Shown: piece by piece, positions 33,251 to 45,412 of the stretch | How the letters are laid out: each line of letters begins with the position of its first letter | Numbering within the stretch: position 1 is the first letter of the stretch | NCBI GenBank assembly: GCA_963932245.1 | Contig: OZ010741.1 | Location: forward strand, 100,185,060 to 100,249,059 | Direction of reading: 5' to 3' | DNA: 64,000 nt | DNA from: Tachinus rufipes | Taxonomy: Eukaryota; Arthropoda; Insecta; Coleoptera; Staphylinidae | The notes under the pieces: generated by a model | Told to the model about the DNA's origin: nothing | What the model saw: the letters and a program-made list of their open reading frames with translations, nothing else | Databases searched by the model: none | Position numbers and translations under genes: made by a program

Positions 33251-33920
33251 CGAAAACTTAACATAGACCGTGGCTCGGGATCGGGACACTTAGCCCGAGA
33301 GACAATAGAATTTCAGGCTCAATGAAATTGACCTTGCTTTCTGTATTGTGTTATCATTTAACTGTTGAATAAACATTACTTATAACGCACATGAAGACAA
33401 CAAAATCAACACACTAGCAGAAAAAAAGCTCTAGACGCATCCCACAAAGGAGATAATCATGCTCAATGAGCATACAAGAAGCATATGAAATAGACAATAT
33501 TAAAAACAATAACAATTATAACTGCCTCAACGAACAATTAAACAATAAAAATTCAACACATATATACCTTTCTCAAACCACATAAAAATACGCAAACCAA
33601 CACATCATACAATAGTAACTTCAACCACCAACTATGCAACCAAACTAACACTTTCCTATTAATTCATAATATATTATATATATATGTATATATATCACAA
33701 TATATGTAAATGTAATGTAAGTCTCTGTATCTTTATATATTTATATAATAAAATTTCTATTTTATAGTAAACCCAAGATAGCCTAATAGCCGAAACCGGT
33801 CTGTACATAATAAAAAACATATAGCATACAAAAGTATATTTACAAAACACAACCTAACGTATCTAATAAAATATATGCATAAGATCAACACAATTATATA
33901 TATATTATAATTATAAAATT
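33251..33920. other. AT-rich stretch, possible LINE 3' end
   Basis: No gene was seen. A CTCGGGATCGGGACACTTAG sequence followed by CCCGAG at about 33,275-33,300 can form a short stem. An (AT)n-rich run lies at 33,665-33,700. AGCCGAAACCGGTCTG near 33,790 followed by AATAAAAAA looks like the 3' end of a LINE or SINE, unassigned. Confidence 0.35.
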
Positions 33921-34230
33921 TTCAGACTGGGCATCGTTAAAATCTTTTTTAATTGACAAGTTTAGTAAAAAGCGTAGTAAATCGTATTGGCAGCAATTAT
34001 TCTATAATTGTCATCAGAAAGAAAGCGAGCATACATTCAAAAATTAGCAGATTGTAATTTTGAAATTTATAATGAAGCCAAATTAAAAATTATTAGCAAG
34101 GATGTTTTAAAAAAGGCTTTAGTTATTTTTATAAAAGGATTACGGGATCCGGTCAAAAGAAGATGCAATTAGCCTAGCCGAAAAGCAAGAGTAAATTAAC
34201 TTAAAAGTTTTGACATGCCAATTAATAACG
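33921..34230 (+). pseudogene. Ty3/gypsy gag fragment related to 11.7 kb
   Basis: TTTTCAGACTGGGCATCGTT and the next 290 bases match 11,950-12,260 with many substitutions and an internal deletion. Recognisable peptides include SDWASLKSFLIDKFSKK. Stops break it. Confidence 0.7.
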
Positions 34231-34700
34231 TTAAACGAATTGACCGTTAGCACAAGGGCTTTCAAATGGACAAACGCCGCTGTAGCCGCAATGGAAAAGA
34301 TCCGAGAAGCCGTGTCAAAACGTGGCCTAAAAATTTTAAAGACCACAGGTCAAAACTGGTCAAATAGTCATTGTTTTTAGAATCGTTTGATTTCGAAATC
34401 AAACACTGTTCAGTAAAACGCAACCAGCTACCAGACTTGTTAAGCAAAGAAGAAGAGTACAAACCCATAATCCACCACTTAGACCATCTAGTACCACCGC
34501 AAGCCGTCGAGCGTACAAAGTCGACCAACATAGAGAGCAAGTTACACTGATACCAACAATAGAACCTGAACCAATCAGCTACGACGAGCCTCCTCCAATA
34601 CCTGGAAGCGGGTGTGACTGTTTCTTCCCAGACTTGGACCGACAACAATCCCAAGCAATCAACATAATTCAAACATGCACTAGAAGTTTGATAAAAAATA
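34231..34700 (+). pseudogene. Ty3/gypsy RNase H end fragment
   Basis: SLFLESFDFEIKHCSVKRNQ followed by LPDLLSK (about 34,367-34,445) matches the C-terminus of gypsy RNase H, where the pattern is FDF-x-I-x-(H/Y)-x2-G-x3-x-x-P-DALSR. The stretch after it is rich in charged residues, like the spacer before integrase. It is open for about 60 codons, then lost. Confidence 0.55.
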
Positions 34701-34954
34701 CACTCGCTACATGACCACGACAGAGTGTAGTCACGATTTTACAGTTACAGTTAAATGTTAAATTTGTAACTATGATATCAATAGTCATTAATGTGCAAGA
34801 CAATAACAAACATTAAGTGAAGTAAACACTAGACATTATTACTCCTAAAAAGAGGCGGTACCAAGCCCTAAAGTGCAGTGTTTAACCCTGAAAGCGGTCA
34901 ACGACCCCAATGTTTTGTCCCAATCTATTCCAAACAAAGAAAACAAAGAAAGTA
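34701..34954 (+). other. Leader of the decayed Jockey-type element
   Basis: About 250 bases precede the ORF1 ATG at 34,955 and probably hold the 5' UTR. The 5' end is not defined. Confidence 0.4.
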
Positions 34955-35850
34955 ATGGAAACAGCACCTGGAACTTCACACACTCCGAATGATTCTGAAT
35001 GACACATGGTGAACAAAACCTATAAAGGCAAAAACCGGGCTCACACACTTTGTAGCAGCGACAACGACTCCGATTCGGAAAGCGGATTAATTACCTAACA
35101 AAAGACTAAATAATAATCTTAAAAAACAAAAATAAATAGAGAGAGGTAAAAACTGGCCTCAAAAATTTTTCAATTCAATTTGAATTAAAAAGCCTCATCA
35201 TTGCTGTTAAAATCATGCCCCTGACATCTTCTGATCACCTCAAAGTTAAAATCTACCTAGACTCCAAAAATTATAAAACGCACACTTATTAGTTAGAAGA
35301 AGATAAGACGTATAACATTGTTTGTTATGTGTTTGTACCTGACGACATAACTGCAAAAGAGTTAATGGAAGCTTAAACCAATAAAGTTTACAGCGTTAAC
35401 GCCATCTACAGATTCCATAATATGACAAGGAGGTACGAGCTTATGTATATTCAACTGAATAAAACAAACAAACACAAAAACATCTAAAACCTAACCAAAA
35501 TCCTAGGTTTAAAAGTCAAAGTAGAAGAGAAATATAGATCAGGTGAACCGGCACATTGTCATTGACGCAGTCAATGTCCACGAATGACTAGGTATGCGTC
35601 AGATGTGCGGCGAATCATCCATCCGCACACTGCCATTTCACATCCGTCAATAGGGATAAAACTCGTTGTGCTGTCAAGGCAAACATCCCGCTTAATACAA
35701 AGGATGCCCCACATACCAGAAGCAAAAAAAAAGTTAAACCCAAATCACCGAAACCACGTCTTCAATTTACCTCTTATGCGAAAGCGGTGTATCCAGAACA
35801 ACTCCCTTCCCTGCCTCCAATGTCTCAGAGCTTTAAAACCATTTTAAAAA
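34955..35850 (+). pseudogene. Jockey-type LINE ORF1 (broken)
   Basis: It starts METAPGTSHTPNDSE, then runs through an acidic stretch (SDNDSDSESGL). It goes on in other frames with KIMPLTSSDHLKVKIYLDSK, NYKTHTY, LEEDKTYNIV and DDITAKELMEA. RYELMYIQLNKTNK, LGLKVKVEEKYRSGEPAHCH and HPA-YKGCPTYQ follow. This is the usual Jockey ORF1 sequence up to its zinc-knuckle region. Stops replace several codons, and at least three frame changes occur. ORF2 follows about 70 bases later, in the expected order. Confidence 0.8.
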
Positions 35851-35918
35851 TGCTATAGACTTAAGTAATAATGACCAAGACTTATTAAAACTCATCTTGA
35901 CCATTATAATTAATAAAA

Positions 35919-38140
35919 ATGGAACGACAAACTAATGTGCTAAAAATCGCTCAATGGAATGCCAATTGAGCAGATAAACTCATCGAAGAAATCAAATTAT
36001 TTATTTCACAACATAATAATGACATCTTACTACTCTCAGAAACCGAATTTATAACAAAATTTCCGAATTTTGACCTTTACCGAAACGACCGATTAACCCG
36101 AAGCGGAGGCACTGCAATACTAATTAAACGCTCCATAGACCAGTCCGAAACTTAAGTTCCACAATTTGCTAATCTTGAAGCTACAGGGGCGATAATAAAC
36201 ATCCCTCCTTTAGGAAAAATTCAATTTTTTTCTGCATATAAATCCCCATGCAAACTGCTGCTCATCAACGATCTACAAATGGCATTTGAGGAAACATACC
36301 AACTGTAATAGGAGGTGATCTTAACTCCAAGAACGTGATATGGAACTGCCATTCCATAAATACAAAAGGCCGAATTGTGTTTAAATTTATGGAAGACCTA
36401 GCCATACATTGCCCTTCAGAACCAACCTTTTACAGCTTACAGCTGTCATCGGCCTGGCATTCTTGGCATTGCCTTTACAAAAGGTATTTATATCTTTACC
36501 ACTTCCGATGTTATTAACAAAATAAATTCAAATCTTCTACCTGTTATTTTAAACATCCACGGAACATCTGCGGAAAGACAACTGTTGTCCAGGATCTTAC
36601 AAAGATGATCCAGATAGCTCAAAGACCAAGCAACCACAAACTTCATAAACAGAGATAATGATCCTCCGGGGCTTCCCAACCACATTAACGGTTAATCAAG
36701 CAAAATAACCAAGACAGACAAAAGTGCCAAAGGTCCAAAACAGCTGCCGACAAAGAGGTCAAAAAGGCTTTAGAAAACCAAGCCAAAGATGAATTTTTTT
36801 TTTTTAAGAACAATGGGAAAATCTCTTCGAAAGCGAATCCAAAAAATACACCAAGACATGGAAAATCTCGAAAGCCCTGAGAAGAAAACATGAAACAATC
36901 CTAACAATATTTGGTCAGAACGGACTCGCACACACTTCCAAATAGAAAGCGAAAGCCATCCCTATCCTTGAAAGATCAATGCAGCCCCGCTCATCACATT
37001 CTCGATATTGATAAAATGGAAGAGATTGATGATGATATCGAATTTTACAAAAATAATTCTGATGAAGAAACACCACCCTTCACCCTCAGAAATTATACAC
37101 ATAAACGCCCATGCTGAAAACGAGAACATCATCCCAAACCACTAATATGATTTCCGGAGACGGCACTCCTGCAATCACCAAATTGCCCGAGTGACTGATA
37201 TCATTGGTTAAGGCTTTAACACCAAGAAGGCCACTGGTGCAATATTTTATCACATCGAGAAGGCATATGATAAAGTTTGGCATGAGGGCCTCATAGCCAA
37301 ACTTTACAGAGGCAACTTTCCTGGGAAAAATTATCAAAAGCTTCCTGTCAAACCGCATCTTCCAGGTTAGATCAATAACTCTCTTTCATCAATTTAATAC
37401 ATGTCGGGAGTAGTTCCGCAAGGGTCAACGCTCTCACCAATGCTTTACATCTACCTAGGAGACATACCACCAATGTCAAATGGCACGATCCTTGCACAAT
37501 ATGAGGGACACCGCTTTGATCCACAGCTCTATCTCTTCCAAGCAATCACAGAAAGACTGCAAGAAGCCGCCGACACATTTACAGAGTGGACCAAAAAGTG
37601 AGGCATTAAAATAAACCTGACTAAACCTCAAGCCATTCTTTTCTTCAAAAGACATTAATCTCCATATGGCAATGTTACACTTCAATACCCTGGACCAAAC
37701 AAGCTGAGTACTGACATCAAAAACGCCAGAGAAAATGTCAAAGCGGCATTAAGTGAACCTCTCTCCATTACTACGTCACAATAAGATGCTACTACGAACC
37801 AAGATGGCCCTGTACAAATCTACGATAAGATCTTAATTAACATATGCTGCACCTATATGGAGAAATGCAGCAGCACAACAGCATTTGAAAACGAAGTCAC
37901 TCATCATGATGATGATCATAGGGGCATCTTGATTTATAAGAAACAACGATTTAAAAAAAGATCTAGAAATTCCTACGCTACATGATTATTTATATCAAGA
38001 CCATAGCAGAAAAGTTTTTCACCATAGCAGAGACAAACGACAATTCCGACATTAGACCCAGGATCTTCCCAATTATACAAAATATAACCGACCCATACAC
38101 ACGTTCAAACCCAGAGCGAGAATGATGCAGCAATGAAGTG
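35919..38140 (+). pseudogene. Jockey-type LINE ORF2 (broken)
   Basis: It starts MERQTNVLKIAQWNAN, the endonuclease N-terminus, followed by LLLSETEF, YRNDRLTRSGGTAILIKR and GDLNSKN-like pieces (35,919-36,400). The middle is badly decayed. The reverse transcriptase resumes with HIEKAYDKVWHEGLIAKL (about 37,250-37,305). GVVPQGSTLSPMLYIYLGDI (about 37,407-37,465) and TFTEWTKK with KINLTKPQAILF (about 37,575-37,645) follow. Where the YADD box should be the sequence reads QYEGHRF, so the catalytic aspartates are lost. The post-RT part (MALYKSTIRS, TYAAPIWRNAA, about 37,807-37,870) closes it. There is no RNase H, as expected for Jockey. Confidence 0.85.
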
Positions 38141-38294
38141 AATACTCACGCAAGTATTCACATAGCCTCAGACAAAAACGACAGGTAGATAATGGGGTTT
38201 CACCCCGAAACTACCATAAAAACCAGAAAAGAACTGGCGTTTTATATAGATTAATTCAGTAATTTAAGCATTCAAGCTTTAAATCATACTTGTG
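38141..38294. other. LINE tail and spacer
   Basis: It probably includes the 3' UTR of the Jockey-type element. No poly(A) or target duplication was seen. Confidence 0.35.
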
Positions 38295-39460
38295 TATATT
38301 CAGACAGTTATCGAGTTTGTCGTATCGGTGTTTGATGTATTTTGTTTAGGTTTGAAACTATGTCCATTAATTTTGAGTTTATTTTCGTTGATATAATTTT
38401 GTTTTATCAATTTTGCAGATTAAACTTGCCATCAATTTTAAAACTGATAAAATCAATTCAACAAATCCATAAAAATTGTTTATTGTTCTTACTTAGTTTG
38501 GTTTATTTGAATAGTTTAATTTATATTCAAGCTTCCTTCCATTTTAGACAATTAATTTACTTGTCGCATCGATGTTACCACTTCAATATAAAGTGCTTTA
38601 TTGATTGGTTTCACATTAGTTTGATAATATCAATTTACTAAACGTCTGAATTATTTATTAGTTTATAGTGTTTGATGTACTTTGTTTTGGTTTGAAACTC
38701 AATAATTTTGAGTTTATTTTGGTTGATGTAATTTCATTTATCTTTTTATATATTTGTCGTCATTGCATTAGATAACATTGGTTATTTTGGAGATTAAACA
38801 CGGCATCAATTTGAAAACTGTTAACAAATCATAAAGATTGTTATATTTTATTTTGGTTTGTACTTGAATAATTAATTTATATTCAAGCTTCCTTTCATTT
38901 AGACAATTAATTATCAATGTTACCATTTTATATATGTATACTGCTTTGTTGATTGGTACTCTCATTTCATTAGTTTTAAATTCCATGATTTATTTACTTT
39001 TTCGTTTATGTTTTTAATTAATTTGTTTATTTCAATTCACCAAAAATCTGCATTTATTTGGGAAGTCATCGAGTTGTAGTATCGTTGTCACTATTTTAGT
39101 ATATGATGTTAGATGTATTTCGTTTTGGTTTGAATCTCCGTCCATGGATTTTGAGTTATTTTTTATAAATTTCGTGTTTTCATTCCTGTTTTGTAGATTA
39201 ATCCGCCATCAATATTAAAACATTTATTGAACAAATCCATAACGATTCCTTATTTTATGTCAGTTTATTTTACTTTAATTAATATTCAAGCTTCATCCAT
39301 TTACACGATTAATTTTCTTTTCGCATCGATGTTACGATTTAAATATATAGTGCGTTGATTGAATTCCATGATCTATTTTTTCTTGTTTATGTTGTTAATT
39401 ATTTTGTATATTTCAATTCACCAAACATCTGGATTTATTTGGGAATAGCGGATTCTTCAG
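38295..39460 (+). repeat. Tandem repeat, three units of about 340-440 bp
   Basis: The landmark TTTGATGTA...GTTTGGTTTGAA occurs at 38,331, 38,671 and 39,109. In each unit it is followed by TTTTGAGTTTATTTT, then AGATTAA...CCATCAAT, ATATTCAAGCTTC and GCATCGATGTTAC (weaker in unit 2) in the same order. Unit 1 is shorter because it lacks the CAATTCACCAAA block that ends units 2 and 3. No coding capacity is seen; a 99-codon open frame across unit 1 is not conserved in the others. Confidence 0.85.
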
Positions 39461-40756
39461 ATGTATTTTGAAGATTTTTTTTTGTCATTGTGATAACGAT
39501 TGTTTTTTCAATTCAGATTATATAGAATTTGTGTTGATGATTTAAGTTTATTATTTATTATTTTACACATAAAGATTTTATTTGCATATGTGATGCGATG
39601 CTTGTGGTTGTTGCAAGCAGACTGACGCAATGCTTTAAAGCGTAAAATACTTTTACACATAGCAGGTAACAGATTTGATTAAGAAATGGTCAATTTATGT
39701 TTGGGAAATATGCATGTCCGCTTACTAACCTTTTTGCTGTGACCCTACAATATAAAACATGTTCAGTGTTGAGAAATTCTATAGTCGACTGGCAGTAAAC
39801 AAATCATACTTGGTCCGGTTTATATGCGAGCAACGATATTTCTACCTAACCGTATTTTCTATATTATATTGTCTTTGTGGACAAAATACATATTTATTGA
39901 AATATTGAAGAATTAAAGGAATTTATAATTAAAATTATTTCTTTATTAAAGCACTAGTATTCGTATTGAAAGTAACAAACACTTTACTAAATAAATATGA
40001 CGTAGTTTTAGTTTCTATATTAAGAAAAGACATTTGATAGTCTGCAATTAACCAAAGTTAAGTCGTTTAGTTCCGCTATTATCTCGTATGTGGCGCTAAT
40101 ATTGCATTGGCTGACTGCTCGTGTTTTTGATGAATATCTTCGAATGTTATGGGCGAACTGCAAAAGAAATAGTCAGGGACGATAGAAAAATATATTTCAC
40201 ACGGAGTATATAAAAAATATATTAAACGACAGTAAAATATATTTGACGACATTTAAATACTTTCCAGAAATAGAATGCACGCGGTAAGAATATGAAAGCC
40301 ACGATAACATATGAACAGTTGAATAGAACATATCAACAGCAAAAAAAAGTTTATAGAACGATAACTAACATGACAAAATAAAATAAAACAAATGCCGACA
40401 TAATAGGATGTTTGGACGACAGCAAATTATTAATTAGAATAATTTAAACTATTATCCTAATTAATAATTAAAACAATAGTCTACATTATTATAATTATTA
40501 ATTTGCTGTAGATTAATATGCAAAAACCAGTTATTTTTTATATTTCTGATTTTGTTTTTGCATAATAATATTACATTGATATGTTTTACTTTTGTTTATA
40601 GAGATTCGTCACTAGCAAAGCGTTTATAGCCAAGCTGGTATCTGCTGGTATCTATATAGCAAGGTTGTAAATTCATCTACAAGCCGTGCCTTGTAATTTT
40701 TTAAATATTTTTTATTAAATATTTAATTATTTTGAAAGAGTTATTTATTTTGATAT
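39461..40756. other. AT-rich stretch, no gene
   Basis: Nothing coding is recognised. An imperfect inverted repeat flanks 40,421-40,512 (CAGCAAATTATTAATTAG against its near-complement ending in AATTATTAATTTGCTG). Confidence 0.5.
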
Positions 40757-41520
40757 CAGTCAAAATTACCGGAATAAATCATTCTCAAACCGTAAAGAAA
40801 AATCAAAAAAAGTTTTAAACAAATGTTTATTTGGTTTTAAACAAACTGTTGTTTAAATATATTTTTAATATTTAGGCTAGAATGATCGTATTATTGTGGA
40901 AATTTTGTATACTTTATTTTGAATGAACACTTTGCATATGTTTACATTTTGTAGAAATATTTTTTTATAAACTGCACAATTTTTGAGTTAATTCAAACTG
41001 CTGAACTTCGAATAAAGAACGTTTTTTCACATACACATTTATTTTAACCAAATAGATTAAAAGAACAATAACATAAAAAACAAATAGCAAAATAATCATT
41101 AAAAAATGTAAAAATATATAAGGTGTTGTTGTATTTAAAAAATTAAAAAGCTTCAAATTTCCATAATAAAATAAACATCTCGTATATTTTTACATTTTTG
41201 TTTTTGATAATATTATTTTTTTTAAACGTTTAAATAAAATCAATGTTTGTAGAAAATGTTCAAGAGTTTGAATTAATTGCTTGTAACTTAAAAATGATGC
41301 ATTTTTACATTAAAAAAAAATCAAAATTAATCTTAGAATCAAAGAATATAAAAATATCCATTTAAAAAAAAAGTTGGCTAAATATCAACATTAAAATAAA
41401 CATCCTGTATATTATAAATATTTTTAAACAAAAGTTTGTTTAAAACCAAAAAAATAATATTTGTTTGAAACTTTTTTTACGGATAGAGAATTATTCAAGT
41501 GTTCCAGCAATTTTGACTAA
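40757..41520. mobile_element. Foldback element with about 105-bp arms
   Basis: The left arm (40,757-40,865) and right arm (41,413-41,520) are inverted copies. AGTCAAAATTACCGGAATAA at the left corresponds to TAGTCAAAATTGCTGGAACA on the other strand at the right, and GGTTTTAAACAAACT is exact in both. AATAAACATC(C/T)(C/T)GTATAT occurs twice inside (about 41,169 and 41,395). No transposase is present. A CCCTGTATA follows the right arm, a motif often seen next to such insect elements. The target duplication was not determined. Confidence 0.7.
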
Positions 41521-42102
41521 CCCTGTATAAGTCAAATTTTGATATACAGGAAATAATTTAATAAAAATTGACTAAAAAAATTCGCAAGAATTATAAGCAA
41601 GTATACGTTAATTTTATTATACATAAATTTAAAAAAAATTATATAAAGAATATACCCGATGCCCCAGTAAGTAAAGAGTAGGAAGTCTACATCTCTCTTA
41701 GTAGCTCTGAAAAAAGTTTAGATGAAACTTTCTTTATTTGATAAACAAAAGAATGTAATCACATTTTTTGCATACAGATTGACATGAGATATTGCAAAAC
41801 AACACCAATACTAAATGACATAAACAAGTTGAAAGATAAGATTAGACATTTAGACAAATATTGAAATCAACACCGCAACTTAAAAAAATTCTTATTGTAA
41901 ATGTAAAATAAGATTTTGGTTTTAAACATGCAATCAAATATTTTAATGTGTAGGACAGCAATAAAAACGTTCGTTTAGACAAGTTTCCATACAACCCACA
42001 GAGGTACTGTCCCGATTTGTTGTCTTTTGAATGGAGACTCACAGTTCATTAAATCATCACCCACTAAATACATTACGTGTAATCTAATGGGCAAATAATA
42101 AG
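41521..42102. other. AT-rich spacer, no gene
   Basis: A short GC-balanced part near 41,655-41,730 has no recognisable content. Confidence 0.5.
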
Positions 42103-43350
42103 AGGGTGCATTGAAAAACTTGCATATGTATTTTTTTTTTCATTTTATATAACTTATTAGTAGTCCTTTGATCGGTATATGAGAGTATGAAACCCTTAAA
42201 CAAAATTCTACAGTTTTTTAAAGTTTTGTCGTTTTTCAAGTTAATTGCATTTTTTGTTTAAAAATCAAAAATTTAACTCAAAACAAAAAATTTACTAGTG
42301 AAATCAATCAGAATTTTTTTTTCAAGTCTATACCCTGTCTATAAGCCGCAAAAGCCATACAACTATGTTTTTGTTTTCAGTGAGCCTGGCGAAAAGGAAC
42401 ATTTTTTAAATTTCTTTTAACCGCCAAAGTTGACGTATTTTGAAGTAAATTGATTGAAAAATATAAATTTGTTTTGTGTATTTGGGTTTTAAAGGTCTAA
42501 AACTCACAAAATCTGCAAAGTAGGCCTATTCTTCAACATAAACTCTTACAAATGCACGTTAAGTCGCACTCAGAAAAACAATACACAAAATATTATTAAA
42601 AATTTGAATTCTAAAGACAATTTTATATGAAAAATAGTCAATGTTGTACTCATCGTCTATAGAAAAGTCCATCTAGAAAGAAATACGTTAAAAATTAATT
42701 ATTTTTTTATATTTACAAAAAATATTATAAACACACTAGTGTGGTTTAAAACTTTTTTTATCAAATGTTGATAAGCGCCAGGCGGATTTATGTTTAAATG
42801 CCAAAAATAATAATATTCTCAAATTTTGGCGCCGATAGATCGAGTCTAACTAAACTTGTGCCGCAAGCGCAAAAACTATCAAACAAAAAATAAATTGGCC
42901 CAAAATTGATTCAAGCGACAAAAGATGTTTTTGTTAAACTTCTGAAATAAGCTTAAAAAAATATAATCTAAATAATCTTTAAGAAAAATTAAATAAAAAA
43001 AAAATTTAAGCACGACACTGACTATTTTACTTGTAGAATTGTTTGCAAAACTCAATTTTTTAATAATATTTGGTGTATAGTTTCTCTGAAAACTGCTAAA
43101 TGTGTATTTGTAAGAGTTTATATTGAAAAATAGGCCTATTTTTGCTTGTTAATTTTTTTTTAAATGCTCCTATTCGCCCATTTTCGATTTTTAAACAAAA
43201 AATGCAAATACATAAAAAAAAAACAAAAAAACTAAAAAAATCGTAGAGTTTTTTTAAAAGGTTTCATACCATCATGAACCGATGAAAAGACTACTAATAA
43301 GTTATAGAAACTGAAAAAAAATTCTAAAGCAGATTTCTCAATGCACCCTC
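42103..43350. mobile_element. Long inverted-repeat element, 1.25 kb
   Basis: It begins GAGGGTGCATTGA and ends with the exact complement (TCAATGCACCCTC). The outer arms match for about 110 bp, including ATAACTTATTAGTAGTC and GTATGAAACC. A second arm block (42,522-42,640 against 43,020-43,145) matches through AGGCCTATT, TATAAACTCTTACAAAT and AATATTATTAAAAA. The left arm is longer because of about 270 bp between the two blocks. No open frame encodes a transposase, so it is non-autonomous. Transcripts would form a long double-stranded hairpin. Direct repeats outside the ends were not convincing. Confidence 0.8.
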
Positions 43351-44658
43351 CTGCTCTGGTCCGTTTGAAATGCAATTGCCCGTATACTAAAATATAAACA
43401 TTTCAATACAATAATTAAAATAATATTATATATATAAAATTGGTAAAACAATGACATACACTAACAAGAAAATAGATTAAACGTTATAATATTCCCAGTA
43501 TTATTTTTTAATTTATAAAATATCATATTATGTTACAATAAAGTTTTAGTATAATTTTACCTTAGCTTAAAAACACAATAGATAGATAATATGCAAATAT
43601 TATTAAAAAAAATGCAATTTCTAGAGTTTTCTGTTCAATACTTATTGTTTATGTAGTAATCAAAAATAACTTTTTTTTAATTGTAAAACTGCAATTTTTA
43701 TTCGACACTGTTTCAATACAAACTGTACACATAAATTAATTTAATAAAATATTTTAAAAGAAATATACATAATAAATTTAATTATAAAAACAATAATAAA
43801 AGTTCAATAATAATAAATATTTTATGCGCGCCCTGATGCAAATCTATATAAATACGTAATTTCATAAATTATTTTCTAAACATACGAATTGTTTTTGTAC
43901 CAAGGTGGGGTACGGGGTGATAAGTCTATAAATAAGTATGTGATCGGCGACGATGCGTACTATACCCGGAATGATGATGTCATATGTGCGTACAATCTTA
44001 TTTCAGCTATTTACCATCAGGAGCCAGCACATGTCAAGCAAATATCATTTTGCTTGATTTCCGCGCGTCAATCGTGCCCTTAAGCTCGATGTATAATACA
44101 CAAATTCTAAAAAATATATACTTTCTTACGATGCACGGAATTCCATAGTCAATAAAATGTTGATAAGTTTTTATGGACCAACTTTTTCATACAGAACAAT
44201 TCTGACACTTATCTTTAGCGGGAAAAAACAATTAAGAAAGTGCAGTTGATATTATTCCGTAAAATTTCAATGTACACTTTTTCTTCCAATTCTCGATTGC
44301 ACCACGTTTATCTTTTCTAATGATTGAGGAAAGGAAAACTTTCATAAATTTATAGAATTTTTTTTTTGTTATCGACTGTTCTAATGTTCTTGCGGACAAT
44401 TGCTGCAATTTTGCGAATGACTTGTATTCTATCTTCTTAAAGGTTCAATAGTCATGTCAGTAATTTCTTATCATTTTTTACGGTTCTGATATTCCATCAA
44501 ATCATTCAAATTGACACTTGTCGGAATTGTCCATTATACTTACTTTGTTTTCGGTAAGTTGTTCCTTTTCAGTTTCCTTAAAAAGTAGTATCTGCAAATG
44601 TATATTGCATTTGATCGTTTAATTTTGAAATCATATTTTTTGTATCACGCACTGTAAA
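43351..44658. other. AT-rich stretch, one unidentified short ORF
   Basis: The frame 43,889-44,083 (64 codons, containing GGVRGDKSINKYVIGDDAYY) stands out by composition but matches nothing I recognise. The rest is AT-rich and non-coding. Confidence 0.35.
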
Positions 44659-45323
44659 CAGTGTTGGCGTTTTAGCGCAAATTGGGCGATTTTTTAAGAT
44701 AATTAGCGCTTATTTTTATGCAAAAACCGCAAACCGCATTTGGGCGATTTCAGACAAGCCTTTTGATATTTTCCGACAATCGTTTGATGTCGCCGCCGTC
44801 GCCGGCCCGAAACATTCTACTAACACGCAAATGATCCGGGCGGCTGTATGCGATACGCCCCGCCGCCAACTATGAAAATGTTCCCACCATATTAGAATAT
44901 AATCATTATCTTGATTCAAAAATTGACCACTTTCACTCAAACCACGCACGCTGTAGTACCTGTAATAATAATAATAATTTATTATCATTAGGCTGTGTTG
45001 TGTGTTTAATTGAAGTTAATAAAAAGGAATGGGAGGAAAAACCACAGTTTAAAGGTAGGAAATCGTTTAATTTATGTTTGTTAATATTATCAATCGGGAT
45101 TAACTTTTGGTTATTTGAGCATATTATTATATAGTTGGTGATGGTGTTATTATATTTTAATTAGGCTGGTTAACAAACAAACAAGATGGCTAAAGTTATT
45201 GCAAATTGTGTAATGCAGATTTAAGGGCACATCGTGCTGACCTTACCCGACACTCGCAGACATCCAAACACAAGCTTCATGCATCCAGAATAGGAAGTAA
45301 CCAGCTAAATTTAAAACACTTTG

Positions 45324-45412
45324 GTAAGCATTTAATTTCACTTATAAATAATGACATAATATATTTACAAATTGTACTTCTATTATCTTAATAATTATTG
45401 TTTATTTTTCAG
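45324..45412 (+). other. Intron in the hAT transposase gene
   Basis: It runs from GTAAGC to a TTTATTTTTCAG acceptor and restores one reading frame across LKHFG/GVAVSNN. It is 89 bases long, ordinary for insects. Confidence 0.75.

Noticed and set aside
34262..34672. 136-codon minus-strand open frame
   Set aside because: The plus strand carries recognisable gypsy RNase H sequence, so this is its shadow.
38342..38641. 99-codon open frame
   Set aside because: It lies in unit 1 of the tandem repeat and is not preserved in units 2 and 3.
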